A DNA stretch of 64,000 nucleotides, taken from the NCBI RefSeq assembly GCF_020164485.1, contig NZ_JAIQZA010000001.1:62001-126000 (forward strand). The letters are read 5' to 3'. Below, piece by piece: positions 24,489 to 33,438 of the stretch. Position 1 is the first letter of the stretch. Every line of letters starts with the position of its first letter. A program made the translations under genes and the position numbers. Source of the stretch: Salegentibacter tibetensis. GTDB lineage: Bacteria > Bacteroidota > Bacteroidia > Flavobacteriales > Flavobacteriaceae. The notes beneath the pieces are model-generated. The model was given only the letters and a program-made list of their open reading frames with translations. It did no database searches and was not told the DNA's origin.

Positions 24489-25832
24489 TTATCGGTCAAA
24501 CTGCAAACGCTCCGCCACATTAGCAAAAGGCTGATGTTTGAAATTCTTATACACCAGATTACCATTCACAAAAGTATGCGTTACCCGTGATTTAAAGGTC
24601 ACCCCTTCAAAAGGAGACCAGCCGCATTTATACTGAATATTATCTGGTTGTACCGCCCAGGGGGCGTTTAGATCTACCAGCACCAAATCGGCTTTATAAC
24701 CTTCACGAATAAATCCGCGATCTTTTATTTGAAACAAAATAGCCGGATTATGACACATTTTTTCCACGATCTTCTCTAAAGAAATTTTTTCCTGATGATG
24801 AAATTGCAACATTGCTGCAAGTGAATGTTGCACCAATGGACCACCACTTGGAGCTTTGGTGTACACATTTTTCTTTTCTTCCTTAGTATGCGGCGCGTGA
24901 TCTGTGGCTACTACATCCAATAGATCGTCATTTAAAGCTTTCATCAAAGCTTCCTGATCTTTTTTAGTTTTTACCGCCGGATTCCATTTAATAAAAGTTC
25001 CTTTTTTCTGATAATCGGAATCGTTAAACCAAAGATGGTGAATACAAACCTCAGCAGTTATCTTTTTATCTTTAAGCTTTTTCTTATTGCTGAATAAGCT
25101 TAATTCTTTTGCGGTAGAAACGTGAAAAACGTGTAATCTAGCCCCTGTTTTTTTAGCAAGAGCAACTGCTCTTGAAGAAGATTTATAACAAGCCTCTTCG
25201 CTTCTAATTTTAGAATGCAGTTCTATCGGAATATCATCGCCATAACGTTCTACGCATTCCTGCAGGTTTTTTTGAATAGTCTCTTCATCTTCACAATGCA
25301 CCGCGATTAGCAAAGGCGATTTCGAGAAAATCTGTTCCAAAACTTTTTCGTCGTCAACCAGCATATTCCCGGTAGAAGAACCTAAAAACAGCTTTAAGGC
25401 TGCCGTTGTTTTAGGATCTACCTTGAGAATTTCTTCAAGATTATCGTTGGTGCCGCCAAACATAAAAGAGTAATTGGCATAAGATTTCGCTTCAGCCAAC
25501 TTAAATTTCTCTTCAAGTTTTTCTATGGTAGTAGTTTGAGGAATAGTATTGGGCATTTCTATAAAAGAAGTAATTCCGCCGGCAACAGCCGCACGAGATC
25601 CCATTTCTATATTTTCTTTGTGAGTAAGGCCGGGCTCCCTAAAATGTACCTGATCGTCTATCACGCCGGGTAACAAGTGCGTACCTTCGGCATCAAAGAT
25701 TTGAACATCTGGGGATTTGGCACTAATGCTTTCGGCAATTTCTACAATTATTCCGCCTTCAATAAAAACATCAGCTTCTTTAATTTTACCCTCATTTACA
25801 ATCTTCGCGTTCTTGATTAAGACTTTCTTCAT
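24489..25832 (-). CDS. pyrC: dihydroorotase
   Basis: Zinc enzyme of pyrimidine synthesis that converts carbamoyl-aspartate to dihydroorotate. The 447-residue protein is of the class I (multifunctional-complex type) branch: metal motif DDQVHFREPG near 59-68, carbamylated-lysine region, HVSTAKEL near 237 and DHAPHTKEEKK near 313. Its start overlaps the preceding glycosyltransferase stop by 4 bases (ATGA), so it is translated together with that gene. Confidence 0.9.
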   Translation of the reverse strand: MKKVLIKNAKIVNEGKIKEADVFIEGGIIVEIAESISAKSPDVQIFDAEGTHLLPGVIDDQVHFREPGLTHKENIEMGSRAAVAGGITSFIEMPNTIPQTTTIEKLEEKFKLAEAKSYANYSFMFGGTNDNLEEILKVDPKTTAALKLFLGSSTGNMLVDDEKVLEQIFSKSPLLIAVHCEDEETIQKNLQECVERYGDDIPIELHSKIRSEEACYKSSSRAVALAKKTGARLHVFHVSTAKELSLFSNKKKLKDKKITAEVCIHHLWFNDSDYQKKGTFIKWNPAVKTKKDQEALMKALNDDLLDVVATDHAPHTKEEKKNVYTKAPSGGPLVQHSLAAMLQFHHQEKISLEKIVEKMCHNPAILFQIKDRGFIREGYKADLVLVDLNAPWAVQPDNIQYKCGWSPFEGVTFKSRVTHTFVNGNLVYKNFKHQPFANVAERLQFDR

Positions 25833-26563
25833 TTCAATTTAATCTGCTTAAAAAGACTTTTAATCTTCATTATTATTACCCCAAAAATGGCTTCAGAAAT
25901 TATGGAGCCACTCATTTTTGAAGTTCCACGAGTTCTATCTGTAAAGATTACGGGAACTTCCTCTAATTTAAATTTCAGCAAATATGCCTTAAACTTCATT
26001 TCTATCTGGAAAGCATAGCCTACAAACTTAATATTGTCCAGGCCTATAGTTTCCAGCACTTTCCGTTTATAACATACAAAACCGGCCGTGGTATCGTGAA
26101 TATCCATTCCGGTAATAAATCTTACATATTTAGATGCCAGCCAGGATAACAAAACCCTGCTCATAGGCCAGTTAATTACATTTACTCCGGTTTTATAACG
26201 AGAGCCTATGGCTACATCGGCATTATTCCTTTTGCAGGTGTTATATAACCTTATAAGATCGTTGGGATTATGAGAAAAATCGGCATCCATCTCAAAAACA
26301 TACCCGTAATCCCTTTGTAACGCCCATTTAAATCCGTGAATATAAGCTGTTCCCAAACCCAGTTTTCCAATTCTTTCTTCAAGGAAAAGGCTATCATGAA
26401 ATTCAGCTTGCAGTGTTCTCACACGGGTTGCGGTACCATCGGGAGAATTATCATCTACCACCAAAATATGAAATTTTTTATGTTGAGAAAACACGTTTCT
26501 TACAAGTCGCTCAATGTTTTCAATTTCATTAAAGGTGGGTACAATGACTATCCCCTTTACCAT
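25829..26563 (-). CDS. polyprenol monophosphomannose synthase-like glycosyltransferase
   Basis: GT2-family transferase of 244 residues, GT-A fold. The opening IVIVPTFNEIENIERLV and the DDNSPDGTA and EMDADFSHNP motifs (metal-binding D-x-D) match dolichol/polyprenol-phosphate mannose synthases, and RTRGTSKMSGS is the family lipid-carrier segment. No transmembrane domain is present, as in the soluble DPM1 type. Likely donor GDP-mannose, acceptor polyprenyl phosphate, for cell-surface glycosylation. First gene of the leftward unit with pyrC and the DUF4296 lipoprotein. Confidence 0.87.
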   Translation of the reverse strand: MVKGIVIVPTFNEIENIERLVRNVFSQHKKFHILVVDDNSPDGTATRVRTLQAEFHDSLFLEERIGKLGLGTAYIHGFKWALQRDYGYVFEMDADFSHNPNDLIRLYNTCKRNNADVAIGSRYKTGVNVINWPMSRVLLSWLASKYVRFITGMDIHDTTAGFVCYKRKVLETIGLDNIKFVGYAFQIEMKFKAYLLKFKLEEVPVIFTDRTRGTSKMSGSIISEAIFGVIIMKIKSLFKQIKLK

Positions 26564-26645
26564 CTTACCAATTTTTGCACAAATGTATGCATTTTAAATC
26601 TTCGTTTCCCGGCTTAAGCTTCATGTTTTAACCTCAAAATAATTA

Positions 26646-26653
26646 TACATTTG
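26646..26653 (+). promoter_or_regulatory. promoter -7 element before DUF4271 gene
   Basis: TACATTTG is a perfect TAnnTTTG match. Transcription should begin near 26658-26660, about 65 bases before the first ATG but only 8-12 bases before a conserved-looking non-ATG N-terminus. Confidence 0.6.
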
Positions 26654-26723
26654 CATAAAAGTTTTAATCCTGGAAGCTATAGATAGACATGTTGTTTCAC
26701 TAGACTGGATCACCCTAACGCTA

Positions 26724-27326
26724 ATGGGTGCATTTCTATTACTGGCCATTGTAAAAACTGTATATCCACAGCGTTTTGAAGATTTTCTTTCACTGCTATC
26801 CTCAAACAAATTTATGATGTTTAGAGGAAAGAAGAACAAGGCTTTTCATCCTTTTAACATTTTGCTGTTCTTTGTTCATCTTATTTCCTTTTCTCTGCTT
26901 TTTTACCTGTTTTACAATTTTTTCTGGGAAGACACAGTATTGGACCCGGTCTTTTTATTTATAAGAATAGCCACGGCCTATGGTAGTTTTGTTTTGCTGA
27001 AATTTGGTCTGGAAAAAATTGTTGGAAATGTTTTTAATTTAGATTCACAGATAGATTCTTACCTCTATCAAAAAATAAGTTACCGTAATTTTATAGGACT
27101 TATATTATTAATTCCCAGCTTAATATTCATCTACACCTTTACTCCTACCGCCTTAAGCCTTTATAGCCTATTGGGAATTTTGGTTCTAACCAATATTTTT
27201 AGCCTTTTATTGATATATCGAAAAAATCAAAACCTAATTACGGGTAATTGGTTTTATTTTATTTTGTACCTTTGCGCTCTCGAAATTGCCCCCTATATTA
27301 TTTTGTACAAGCTAATTACAATTTAA
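26724..27326 (+). CDS. DUF4271 domain membrane protein
   Basis: Integral membrane protein of 200 residues from the first ATG, with about five or six hydrophobic segments and the motif TVYPQRFEDFLSLLSSNKF near residues 12-30, recognised as DUF4271, a Bacteroidetes family often near hemD. The frame stays open upstream: the 17-18 codons before the ATG read LEAIDRHVVSLDWITLTL, which looks like authentic protein, but no ATG, GTG or TTG is present, only CTG at 26670 and ATC at 26667. The true start may be non-canonical. HemD follows after 28 bases. Confidence 0.78.
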   Translation: MGAFLLLAIVKTVYPQRFEDFLSLLSSNKFMMFRGKKNKAFHPFNILLFFVHLISFSLLFYLFYNFFWEDTVLDPVFLFIRIATAYGSFVLLKFGLEKIVGNVFNLDSQIDSYLYQKISYRNFIGLILLIPSLIFIYTFTPTALSLYSLLGILVLTNIFSLLLIYRKNQNLITGNWFYFILYLCALEIAPYIILYKLITI

Positions 27327-27354
27327 ACTAAGGACCAAATAAAAGTATTGATAT

Positions 27355-28101
27355 ATGAAAGTGAAAACAATTTTAGTTTCCCAGCCCGAACCTAAAGTAG
27401 AGAACTCTCCTTATTTTGAGCTTGAGGAAAAACAAAAAGTAAAAATTGATTTCATCCCTTTTATTCACGTAGAAGGTGTTTCTTCTAAAGAAGTACGCCA
27501 GCAAAAAGTAGACCTTACCAAATATTCAGCAATCATTCTTACCAGCCGTAATGCGGTAGATCATTTTTTTAGAATAGCCGAAGATTTGCGTTTTAAGGTG
27601 CCAGACACCCTGAAATACTTTTGTTTAAGTGAAGCTGTAGCTTATTATTTACAGAAATATGTGGTTTACCGCAAGCGGAAAATTTATGTTGGTCAAAGAA
27701 CTTTTGCCGATCTTTCCCCGCTTATTAAAAAATACAAGAACGAGAAGTTTTTATTGCCTTCTTCAGATATGCTGAAGCCTGATGTACCTAAAACCCTAAA
27801 CAAATTAGGTGTTGATTGGAAACAGGCTACATTTTATAAAACCGTAGTGAGCGATCTTTCGCACTTGCGAAATGTAACTTATGATATCCTGGTATTCTTT
27901 AGCCCAAGCGGAATAAAATCTTTATTTGAGAATTTCCCCGATTTTGAGCAGAAAGAAACTAAAATAGCTGTGTTTGGCAACACTACTATTAAGGCAGCTA
28001 AAGAACACGGGCTAACCGTAAATATTAAGGCGCCAACCCCAGATACCCCATCCATGACAATGGCACTGCAAAAATATATTGCAGAAGTAAACAAGAAGTA
28101 A
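27355..28101 (+). CDS. hemD: uroporphyrinogen-III synthase
   Basis: Cytoplasmic enzyme of haem synthesis that cyclises hydroxymethylbilane with D-ring inversion. The 248-residue sequence has little conservation, as typical for HemD, but shows the family blocks AIILTSRNAVDHFF (about 61-74), LPSSDMLKPDVPKTL (about 141-155) and ILVFFSPSGIKSLF (about 179-192). The position after the DUF4271 gene is the usual flavobacterial arrangement. A strong terminator follows. Confidence 0.88.
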   Translation: MKVKTILVSQPEPKVENSPYFELEEKQKVKIDFIPFIHVEGVSSKEVRQQKVDLTKYSAIILTSRNAVDHFFRIAEDLRFKVPDTLKYFCLSEAVAYYLQKYVVYRKRKIYVGQRTFADLSPLIKKYKNEKFLLPSSDMLKPDVPKTLNKLGVDWKQATFYKTVVSDLSHLRNVTYDILVFFSPSGIKSLFENFPDFEQKETKIAVFGNTTIKAAKEHGLTVNIKAPTPDTPSMTMALQKYIAEVNKK

Positions 28102-28171
28102 CATACAGGAAGTATTTGAAATACTCACTCTTAGTGAGTTAGGATTACTTCCCGTTAATAATATTTAGAAT

Positions 28172-28205
28172 AAAAAATCCGGTGCATTTTACACCGGATT
28201 TTTTT
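28172..28205. terminator. bidirectional terminator between hemD and pckA
   Basis: AAAAAATCCGGTG pairs with CACCGGATTTTTT around a 7-nt loop, with A-run on one side and T-run on the other, suiting both converging genes. Confidence 0.88.
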
Positions 28206-28232
28206 GATTCAATTAACTAATTAAAAATAATG

Positions 28233-29834
28233 CTAGGATGAAGTTGGCCCGCCGGCCATAATTTCATCATTAGCATATGCTTCAAACTTTTCAAAGTTCT
28301 TTTTAAAGGAATTTGCCAGTTCTCCGGCTTTTTTATCATAAGCTGCGGTATCTTCCCAGGTATTTCTGGGATTTAAAACTTCCGCTGGAACCTTAGGACA
28401 ATCTACAGGCATTTGCAGGCCAAACATATTATGCGTGCTATATTCAGCATCTTTTAACTCCCCGTTAAGCGCAGCGCTTATCATGGCACGGGTATATTTT
28501 AGCTTCATTCTGCTTCCGGTTCCATAAGGTCCGCCGGTCCAGCCGGTATTAATCAACCAAACGTTTACGCCGGCTTCTTTCATTTTTTCACTTAACATTT
28601 CGGCATATTTTGTAGGGTGCAAAGGCATAAATGGAGCGCCAAAACAAGCTGAAAAGCTAGGTACGGGCTCATTTATTCCTGCTTCGGTACCAGCAACTTT
28701 AGCGGTATATCCACTTATAAAATGATAAGCAGCCTGCCCGGGTGTAAGTTTACTTATTGGAGGCAAAACCCCAAAAGCATCAGCCGTTAAAAAAAATATA
28801 TTTTTTGGATTCTCCCCTACCGAAGGCACCTGAATGTTATCTATATGATCAATAGGATAACTCACCCTTGTATTTTGAGTAATGCTGGTATCAGTAAAAT
28901 CTACATTGCCCTCATCATCCAGAATAACATTCTCTAAAATGGCGCCCGGTTTAATCGCCCGGTAAATTTCGGGCTCATTATCTTCGGTAAGGTTTATCAC
29001 TTTGGCGTAGCAACCGCCTTCAAAATTAAAAATTGTATTTTCCTTGGTCCAGCCGTGCTCATCGTCTCCAATAAGTTTTCGGTCTGGGTCTGCAGAAAGG
29101 GTAGTTTTCCCAGTCCCCGAGAGTCCGAAAAATATTGCGGTATCTCCATCTTTACCTACATTGGCAGAGCAGTGCATAGGAAGTGTACTCTCATCTACCG
29201 GAAGTATAAAATTTAAGGCTGAAAAAATTCCTTTTTTGATTTCACCGGTATAACCGGTCCCACCAATTAAAGCGATCTTTTTGCTGAAATTAAGAATAGC
29301 AAAATTTTCCTGTCGCGTGCCATCTTCTTCAGGATTTGCTTTGAAACCCGGTGCATTCAGAATTAGCCAGTCTTCCCTGAAGTTTTTCAATTCTTTTTCT
29401 TCAGGCCTTAAAAACATGTTATATGAAAACATATTAGACCAGGGATATTCGTTTACCACCCTAATATTTAGACGATATTTTTCTTCGGCGCAAGCATAAG
29501 CATCACGAGTGTAGATTTCTTTATCTGAAAGGTATTCTGCAACCTTATTATAAAGCCTGTCGAATTTAACAGCATCAAAAGGAATATTGATATCTCCCCA
29601 CCAAACTTTTTCGCGGGTCACCTCATCTTTTACTATAAAACGATCTTTTGGGGACCGGCCGGTAAACTTGCCGGTATTAACTGCCAAAGCACCAGAATTT
29701 GCTTCAACTCCCATATTGTGTTCTATGGTATCATAATGAAGTTCTTCTGGAGATAACTGGTAGTGTACCCTTGCATTTTTGATCCCGTAATCTTCTAACG
29801 AAATCGTTTTCGTAGTTTGGGAATGTACATCCAT
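28233..29834 (-). CDS. pckA: phosphoenolpyruvate carboxykinase (ATP)
   Basis: Gluconeogenic enzyme converting oxaloacetate plus ATP to phosphoenolpyruvate. The 533-residue protein has the ATP-type kinase P-loop GLSGTGKTTLSADP near 240 and the metal/substrate motif FTGRSPKDRF near 57-66, and NTGWTGGPYGTG near 425-436. Length and motifs match the bacterial ATP-dependent enzyme. A -7 box lies upstream. With odhAB elsewhere in the window it reflects growth on amino acids or other gluconeogenic carbon. Confidence 0.96.
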   Translation of the reverse strand: MDVHSQTTKTISLEDYGIKNARVHYQLSPEELHYDTIEHNMGVEANSGALAVNTGKFTGRSPKDRFIVKDEVTREKVWWGDINIPFDAVKFDRLYNKVAEYLSDKEIYTRDAYACAEEKYRLNIRVVNEYPWSNMFSYNMFLRPEEKELKNFREDWLILNAPGFKANPEEDGTRQENFAILNFSKKIALIGGTGYTGEIKKGIFSALNFILPVDESTLPMHCSANVGKDGDTAIFFGLSGTGKTTLSADPDRKLIGDDEHGWTKENTIFNFEGGCYAKVINLTEDNEPEIYRAIKPGAILENVILDDEGNVDFTDTSITQNTRVSYPIDHIDNIQVPSVGENPKNIFFLTADAFGVLPPISKLTPGQAAYHFISGYTAKVAGTEAGINEPVPSFSACFGAPFMPLHPTKYAEMLSEKMKEAGVNVWLINTGWTGGPYGTGSRMKLKYTRAMISAALNGELKDAEYSTHNMFGLQMPVDCPKVPAEVLNPRNTWEDTAAYDKKAGELANSFKKNFEKFEAYANDEIMAGGPTSS

Positions 29835-29865
29835 AAATTTATAGTGTGTGGTTTGTTTATGAATA

Positions 29866-29873
29866 CAAAATTA
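29866..29873 (-). promoter_or_regulatory. promoter -7 element of pckA
   Basis: Read leftward this is TAATTTTG, matching TAnnTTTG, giving a leader of about 25-28 nt. Confidence 0.55.
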
Positions 29874-29910
29874 TAAATCTTAGAGAGATAAACCGCTAAA
29901 CTTTCTTAAA

Positions 29911-30300
29911 TTATTTACGCTCTATTTTTATAAATTCCACAAGTAAAAGAATCCATCCCGCTATTAATAGCGTGCCTCCCAGCGGGGTTAGCAATGCAAT
30001 TCCTTTAAAGTCTATAGGTGTTAAATTATTAGTAGCAAGTAAATATATAGAGCCCGAAAAGCAAATTACCCCAAATAGAAGCAGGAAAAATATTGGTTTT
30101 TGAAAACGAAACTGGTGCAATTTAAAACTTCCCACCAAAAGCAATAACAACGCATGGTACATCTGGTATTTAACTCCGGTTTCAAAAGATTCCCTGGACG
30201 CTCCATCTAATAACGGTTTTAAGCCATGTGCACCAAAAGCACCGATTATCACTGCTAAAAGTCCGAAAATTGCTCCAATTATTAAAAATTTCCTATTCAT
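29911..30300 (-). CDS. DUF423 domain membrane protein
   Basis: A 129-residue integral membrane protein with four hydrophobic helices. The motif AIIGAFGAHGLKPLL (about 17-31) and the ending TPLGGTLLIAGWILLL are hallmarks of DUF423 (YgdD family). Function unknown. It lies upstream of pckA in the same direction, 76 bases away, but pckA has its own promoter box. Confidence 0.88.
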   Translation of the reverse strand: MNRKFLIIGAIFGLLAVIIGAFGAHGLKPLLDGASRESFETGVKYQMYHALLLLLVGSFKLHQFRFQKPIFFLLLFGVICFSGSIYLLATNNLTPIDFKGIALLTPLGGTLLIAGWILLLVEFIKIERK

Positions 30301-30403
30301 TTAGGTTGTTTCTTATCAGTTAAAGATTTAATACATTCGTTGCTACTACACAAAACTAATTTATTTTATGAAAAGCCCATTATGGGCATTAAAAAGTAAC
30401 AGA

Positions 30404-31777
30404 ATGAAGAATATCTTAATAATCGGGGCGGGAAAATCAACTTCCGTTTTAATTGATCATCTTCTGTCTAAAGCCGAGACCGAAGATTTATTTCTAAAAA
30501 TTGGAGACATTGATATTGAAAATGCTAAAAATGCTTGCGGAAATAAAAACCTTTGCGAAGCCTTTCATTTAGATGTTTTTAATGCTGAAAGCAGGGAAAA
30601 CGCGGTTAAAAATGCTGATATCGTAATTTCTATGCTTCCGGCGAGATTTCATATAGAAGTGGCCAAAGCCTGCGTGAAGTTCAAAAAGAATATGGTTACG
30701 GCTTCTTACATCAGCAAAGAAATGAAGGCTCTGGATGAAGAAGTAAAGCAAAACGGACTCATATTTATGAACGAAATTGGGGTTGATCCCGGTATAGATC
30801 ATATGAGTGCGATGCAGGTTATAGATAGAATTCGAGATAAAGGCGGAAAAATACTTCTATTTGAATCTTTTACAGGAGGCCTTGTTGCTCCTGAAAGCGA
30901 CACCAACCTCTGGAACTACAAATTTACATGGAATCCCAGGAATGTGGTAGTTGCCGGCCAGGGCGGCGTGGCGGAGTTTATACAGGAAGGAAAGTTCAAA
31001 TATATTCCATATCACAGGTTGTTTAGAAGAACAGAACTTTTACACATTAAAGATTATGGGAAATTTGAAGGTTATGCCAATAGAAATTCGCTGGATTATA
31101 TGAGCATTTACGGCCTGGAAAATGTACTTACGCTCTTTCGTGGCACAATTAGACGCGTTGGCTTCAGCCGTGCCTGGAATATGTTTGTACAACTGGGAAT
31201 GACAGATGATAGTTTTACGATGAAGGATTCAGAAAATATGAGCTATCGTGACTTTGTGAATTCTTTTCTTCCCTATTCTCCCACCGATACTGTAGAACTA
31301 AAACTTCGGCATAACCTAAAAATAGATCAGGATGATTTAATGTGGGAAAAATTACTTGAGCTGGATTTATTCAATAAAGACAAAAAGATTGGGATTAAAG
31401 AAGCCACACCGGCACAAGCCCTTCAAAAAATATTAATGGATAAATGGAGCCTCGCGCCCTCTGATAAAGATATGATCGTGATGTATCATAAATTTGGTTA
31501 TGAACTAAATGGCGAGAAAAAACAAATAGACGCCACCATGGTTCATATTGGAAAAGACCAAAAAGAAACTGCGATGGCAAAAACCGTAGGACTTCCTGTA
31601 GCTATTGCGACTTTAAAAATTTTAAAAGGAGAAATCACCACCCCCGGAGTTCAGCTTCCTATTAAAAAAGAAGTTTACGGGCCAATCCTGAAGGAATTAG
31701 AAAAACACGATATTATTTTTAAAGAAACAGAAACCGAATATTTAGGCTATAATCCTTATGGTGAAGTTGGAAATTAA
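30404..31777 (+). CDS. saccharopine dehydrogenase family protein (lysine catabolism)
   Basis: NAD(P)-dependent dehydrogenase of 457 residues. The N-terminal Rossmann motif reads ILIIGAGKSTSVLIDHLL (residues about 3-20), and the second half is the saccharopine dehydrogenase C-terminal domain (EIGVDPGIDHMSAMQVID, FESFTGGLVAPES). The saccharopine dehydrogenase (glutamate-forming) reaction is likely. An in-frame ATG at 30368 adds 12 residues unlike the family, so 30404 is preferred. An Lrp-type regulator follows after 52 bases, and glutaryl-CoA dehydrogenase elsewhere in the window fits the same lysine route. Confidence 0.82.
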   Translation: MKNILIIGAGKSTSVLIDHLLSKAETEDLFLKIGDIDIENAKNACGNKNLCEAFHLDVFNAESRENAVKNADIVISMLPARFHIEVAKACVKFKKNMVTASYISKEMKALDEEVKQNGLIFMNEIGVDPGIDHMSAMQVIDRIRDKGGKILLFESFTGGLVAPESDTNLWNYKFTWNPRNVVVAGQGGVAEFIQEGKFKYIPYHRLFRRTELLHIKDYGKFEGYANRNSLDYMSIYGLENVLTLFRGTIRRVGFSRAWNMFVQLGMTDDSFTMKDSENMSYRDFVNSFLPYSPTDTVELKLRHNLKIDQDDLMWEKLLELDLFNKDKKIGIKEATPAQALQKILMDKWSLAPSDKDMIVMYHKFGYELNGEKKQIDATMVHIGKDQKETAMAKTVGLPVAIATLKILKGEITTPGVQLPIKKEVYGPILKELEKHDIIFKETETEYLGYNPYGEVGN

Positions 31778-31829
31778 TTTTTTTGAATTCAATTTGCTAC
31801 TTTAGCTTTTAATTAAACCAACCTCCCGT

Positions 31830-32300
31830 ATGAAACTTGTAAACGAAACTGTTGTTATAGACGGTATAGATAAGACCATTTTAAATTTTTTAATGGAAGA
31901 TGCAAAGAAATCTATCCTTGAAATCGCCAGGAATATTGGAATTACAGGCGCAGCAGTTCACCAACGTTTACGCAAACTGGAGAAAGCCGGTTTAATCGAA
32001 GGCTCTAAATTAATGATAAACCCCCGCTTGCTTGGTTATAAAACCATGGCTTTTGTGGGGGTTTACTTAGACAAAGCGGTTAGCAATCCTCAAGCAGTAA
32101 AACAACTGAGCCAAATTCCTGAGGTAATAGAGTGTCACTACACTACCGGAAACTGGTCTATTTTTCTCAAAATCTTATGTAGAGATAACGAACATTTAAT
32201 GAATGTACTCAATAGAGACATCCAGGCGATAGGAGGGGTTTCGAGAACAGAAACCTTTATTTCGTTAAATCAGCAAATAAAAAGGCAAATCAAGATTTAA
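31830..32300 (+). CDS. Lrp/AsnC family transcriptional regulator
   Basis: A 156-residue DNA-binding protein: N-terminal helix-turn-helix (DKTILNFLMEDAKKSILEIA, then GITGAAVHQRLRKLEKAGLI), followed by the ligand-binding RAM domain (FVGVYLD, PEVIECHYTTGNWSIFLKI). Lrp-family members sense amino acids. Its place directly after the saccharopine dehydrogenase gene suggests it controls lysine catabolism; that is inference. A short palindrome GCTAC-T-TTAGC-like sequence lies near 31797-31806 upstream. Confidence 0.9.
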   Translation: MKLVNETVVIDGIDKTILNFLMEDAKKSILEIARNIGITGAAVHQRLRKLEKAGLIEGSKLMINPRLLGYKTMAFVGVYLDKAVSNPQAVKQLSQIPEVIECHYTTGNWSIFLKILCRDNEHLMNVLNRDIQAIGGVSRTETFISLNQQIKRQIKI

Positions 32301-32343
32301 TTCTTTGGATTTATTCTAAATAAGAATTAATTTTGGCGCCAGG

Positions 32344-32658
32344 ATGAAAGTATTACACCAGTCTCAATTCTTTATTTCTTATCAATGTGATAAGCAGCGG
32401 TGCTTTTTTATAAAATTTCCGCATAAAACCATTCAGCTTGGTTTTTGCCAGTTATTAGCTTTTAGACAACAGGTTAAAGAAATTGATCTTGAAGCACATT
32501 TTAACGGGCAGAACCCGCACGGGATGGAAATGCTTATGCTGTGTAACCGCGAACATTTCTTCATATTTAATACTTTAGAAAGTATAGACCTTAAAGAATT
32601 TATTACCGGCACGTTCGCTATGCTTGAACTTAATTCCCTGCTAACCACCTCGGTTTAA
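32344..32658 (+). CDS. conserved hypothetical protein (104 aa)
   Basis: A 104-residue soluble protein of mixed alpha/beta character with no domain I can name. Visible blocks are FFISYQCDKQRCFFIKF, HKTIQLGFCQLLAFRQQV and GMEMLMLCNREHFFIF. Similar sequences with the CQLLAxRxKV and CNREH elements are familiar from Flavobacteriaceae. Cysteines at several positions are not in metal-binding spacing. It lies 43 bases after the Lrp gene and about 180 bases before the ferritin gene, so co-function with either is possible. Confidence 0.65.
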   Translation: MKVLHQSQFFISYQCDKQRCFFIKFPHKTIQLGFCQLLAFRQQVKEIDLEAHFNGQNPHGMEMLMLCNREHFFIFNTLESIDLKEFITGTFAMLELNSLLTTSV

Positions 32659-32735
32659 ATTATTGCACTTTAGACTACTTCTAAATTCTACACCTAATTA
32701 GGTTCTTACTTGCCATTTCGTTAATTTTATAAAAA

Positions 32736-32828
32736 ATGACCAATGAAACCAGCATAATGCTGGACCCAAAAATTGACAATAAACAGGATGATGATTATGC
32801 CAGTGTCAAATTTTTAAATTGGGATTAA
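32736..32828 (+). CDS. possible 30-residue acidic peptide upstream of ferritin
   Basis: A short frame MTNETSIMLDPKIDNKQ followed by DDDYASVKFLNWD, ending 12 bases before the ferritin ATG. The composition is acidic and the ending FLNWD is not random-looking, but at 30 residues it could be chance. If translated it would be coupled to ferritin synthesis. No similar protein is known to me. Confidence 0.35.
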   Translation: MTNETSIMLDPKIDNKQDDDYASVKFLNWD

Positions 32829-32840
32829 AATTATAAACAG

Positions 32841-33371
32841 ATGAAAGATTTAGTAAGACAAAAATTAAGTATCCATGTAGATGTTATGGATCTTTTAAAT
32901 AAACAAATTGAACAAGAAGCGCACTCGTCATCGGCTTATTTAGCGATGGCTTCCTGGTGCGATCACAATGCCCTTTCTTATAGCGCCGATTTCTTTTACG
33001 AACAGGCTGCGGAAGAAAGAGAACATATGATGAAGATCTTTAGATATATTAACGATAATGGCGGTACCGCCTATTCTCCTGAAGTTGGTGGCGTAAACCA
33101 CGATTTCAAATCTCTGGAAGAAATCTTCGAAAACGCTTTAGACCAGGAGATCGCTATTACAAAATCCATCCACAACCTGGTTGGAAAATGCCGAAAAGTG
33201 AACGATTATACTACAGAGTATTTTCTACAATGGTTTATTGCAGAGCAAATGGAAGAAGAACAAACAATGCGCCGTGCACTGGAGTTATTCGATCTAATGG
33301 GCACTGAAGGCCTCGGACTTAAATTACTGGATGAGCGTATTCCGAAAATTAGAAATAAAAACACCGAATAA
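32841..33371 (+). CDS. ftnA: non-haem ferritin
   Basis: Iron-storage protein of 176 residues forming 24-subunit cages. Ferroxidase ligands are visible: E in QIEQEAHSSSAYLAMASW (about residues 22-39), EEREH near 58-62 (E and H), and the C-side helix WFIAEQMEEEQ near 132-142. Length matches bacterial FtnA-type ferritins, without the haem-binding Met of bacterioferritin being evident. It ends before a giant palindrome that likely terminates transcription. Confidence 0.92.
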   Translation: MKDLVRQKLSIHVDVMDLLNKQIEQEAHSSSAYLAMASWCDHNALSYSADFFYEQAAEEREHMMKIFRYINDNGGTAYSPEVGGVNHDFKSLEEIFENALDQEIAITKSIHNLVGKCRKVNDYTTEYFLQWFIAEQMEEEQTMRRALELFDLMGTEGLGLKLLDERIPKIRNKNTE

Positions 33372-33438
33372 ATTATCAAGAAGTCATTCTGAACCATTCT
33401 GCCCGTTCAGTTGAGTTTATTTCAGAATCTAATTTCAT

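Noticed and set aside
27267-27274. TACCTTTG as promoter of hemD
   Set aside because: It fits TAnnTTTG but lies in the DUF4271 coding region, where the sequence is explained by codons; 81 bases from hemD, so evidence is weak.
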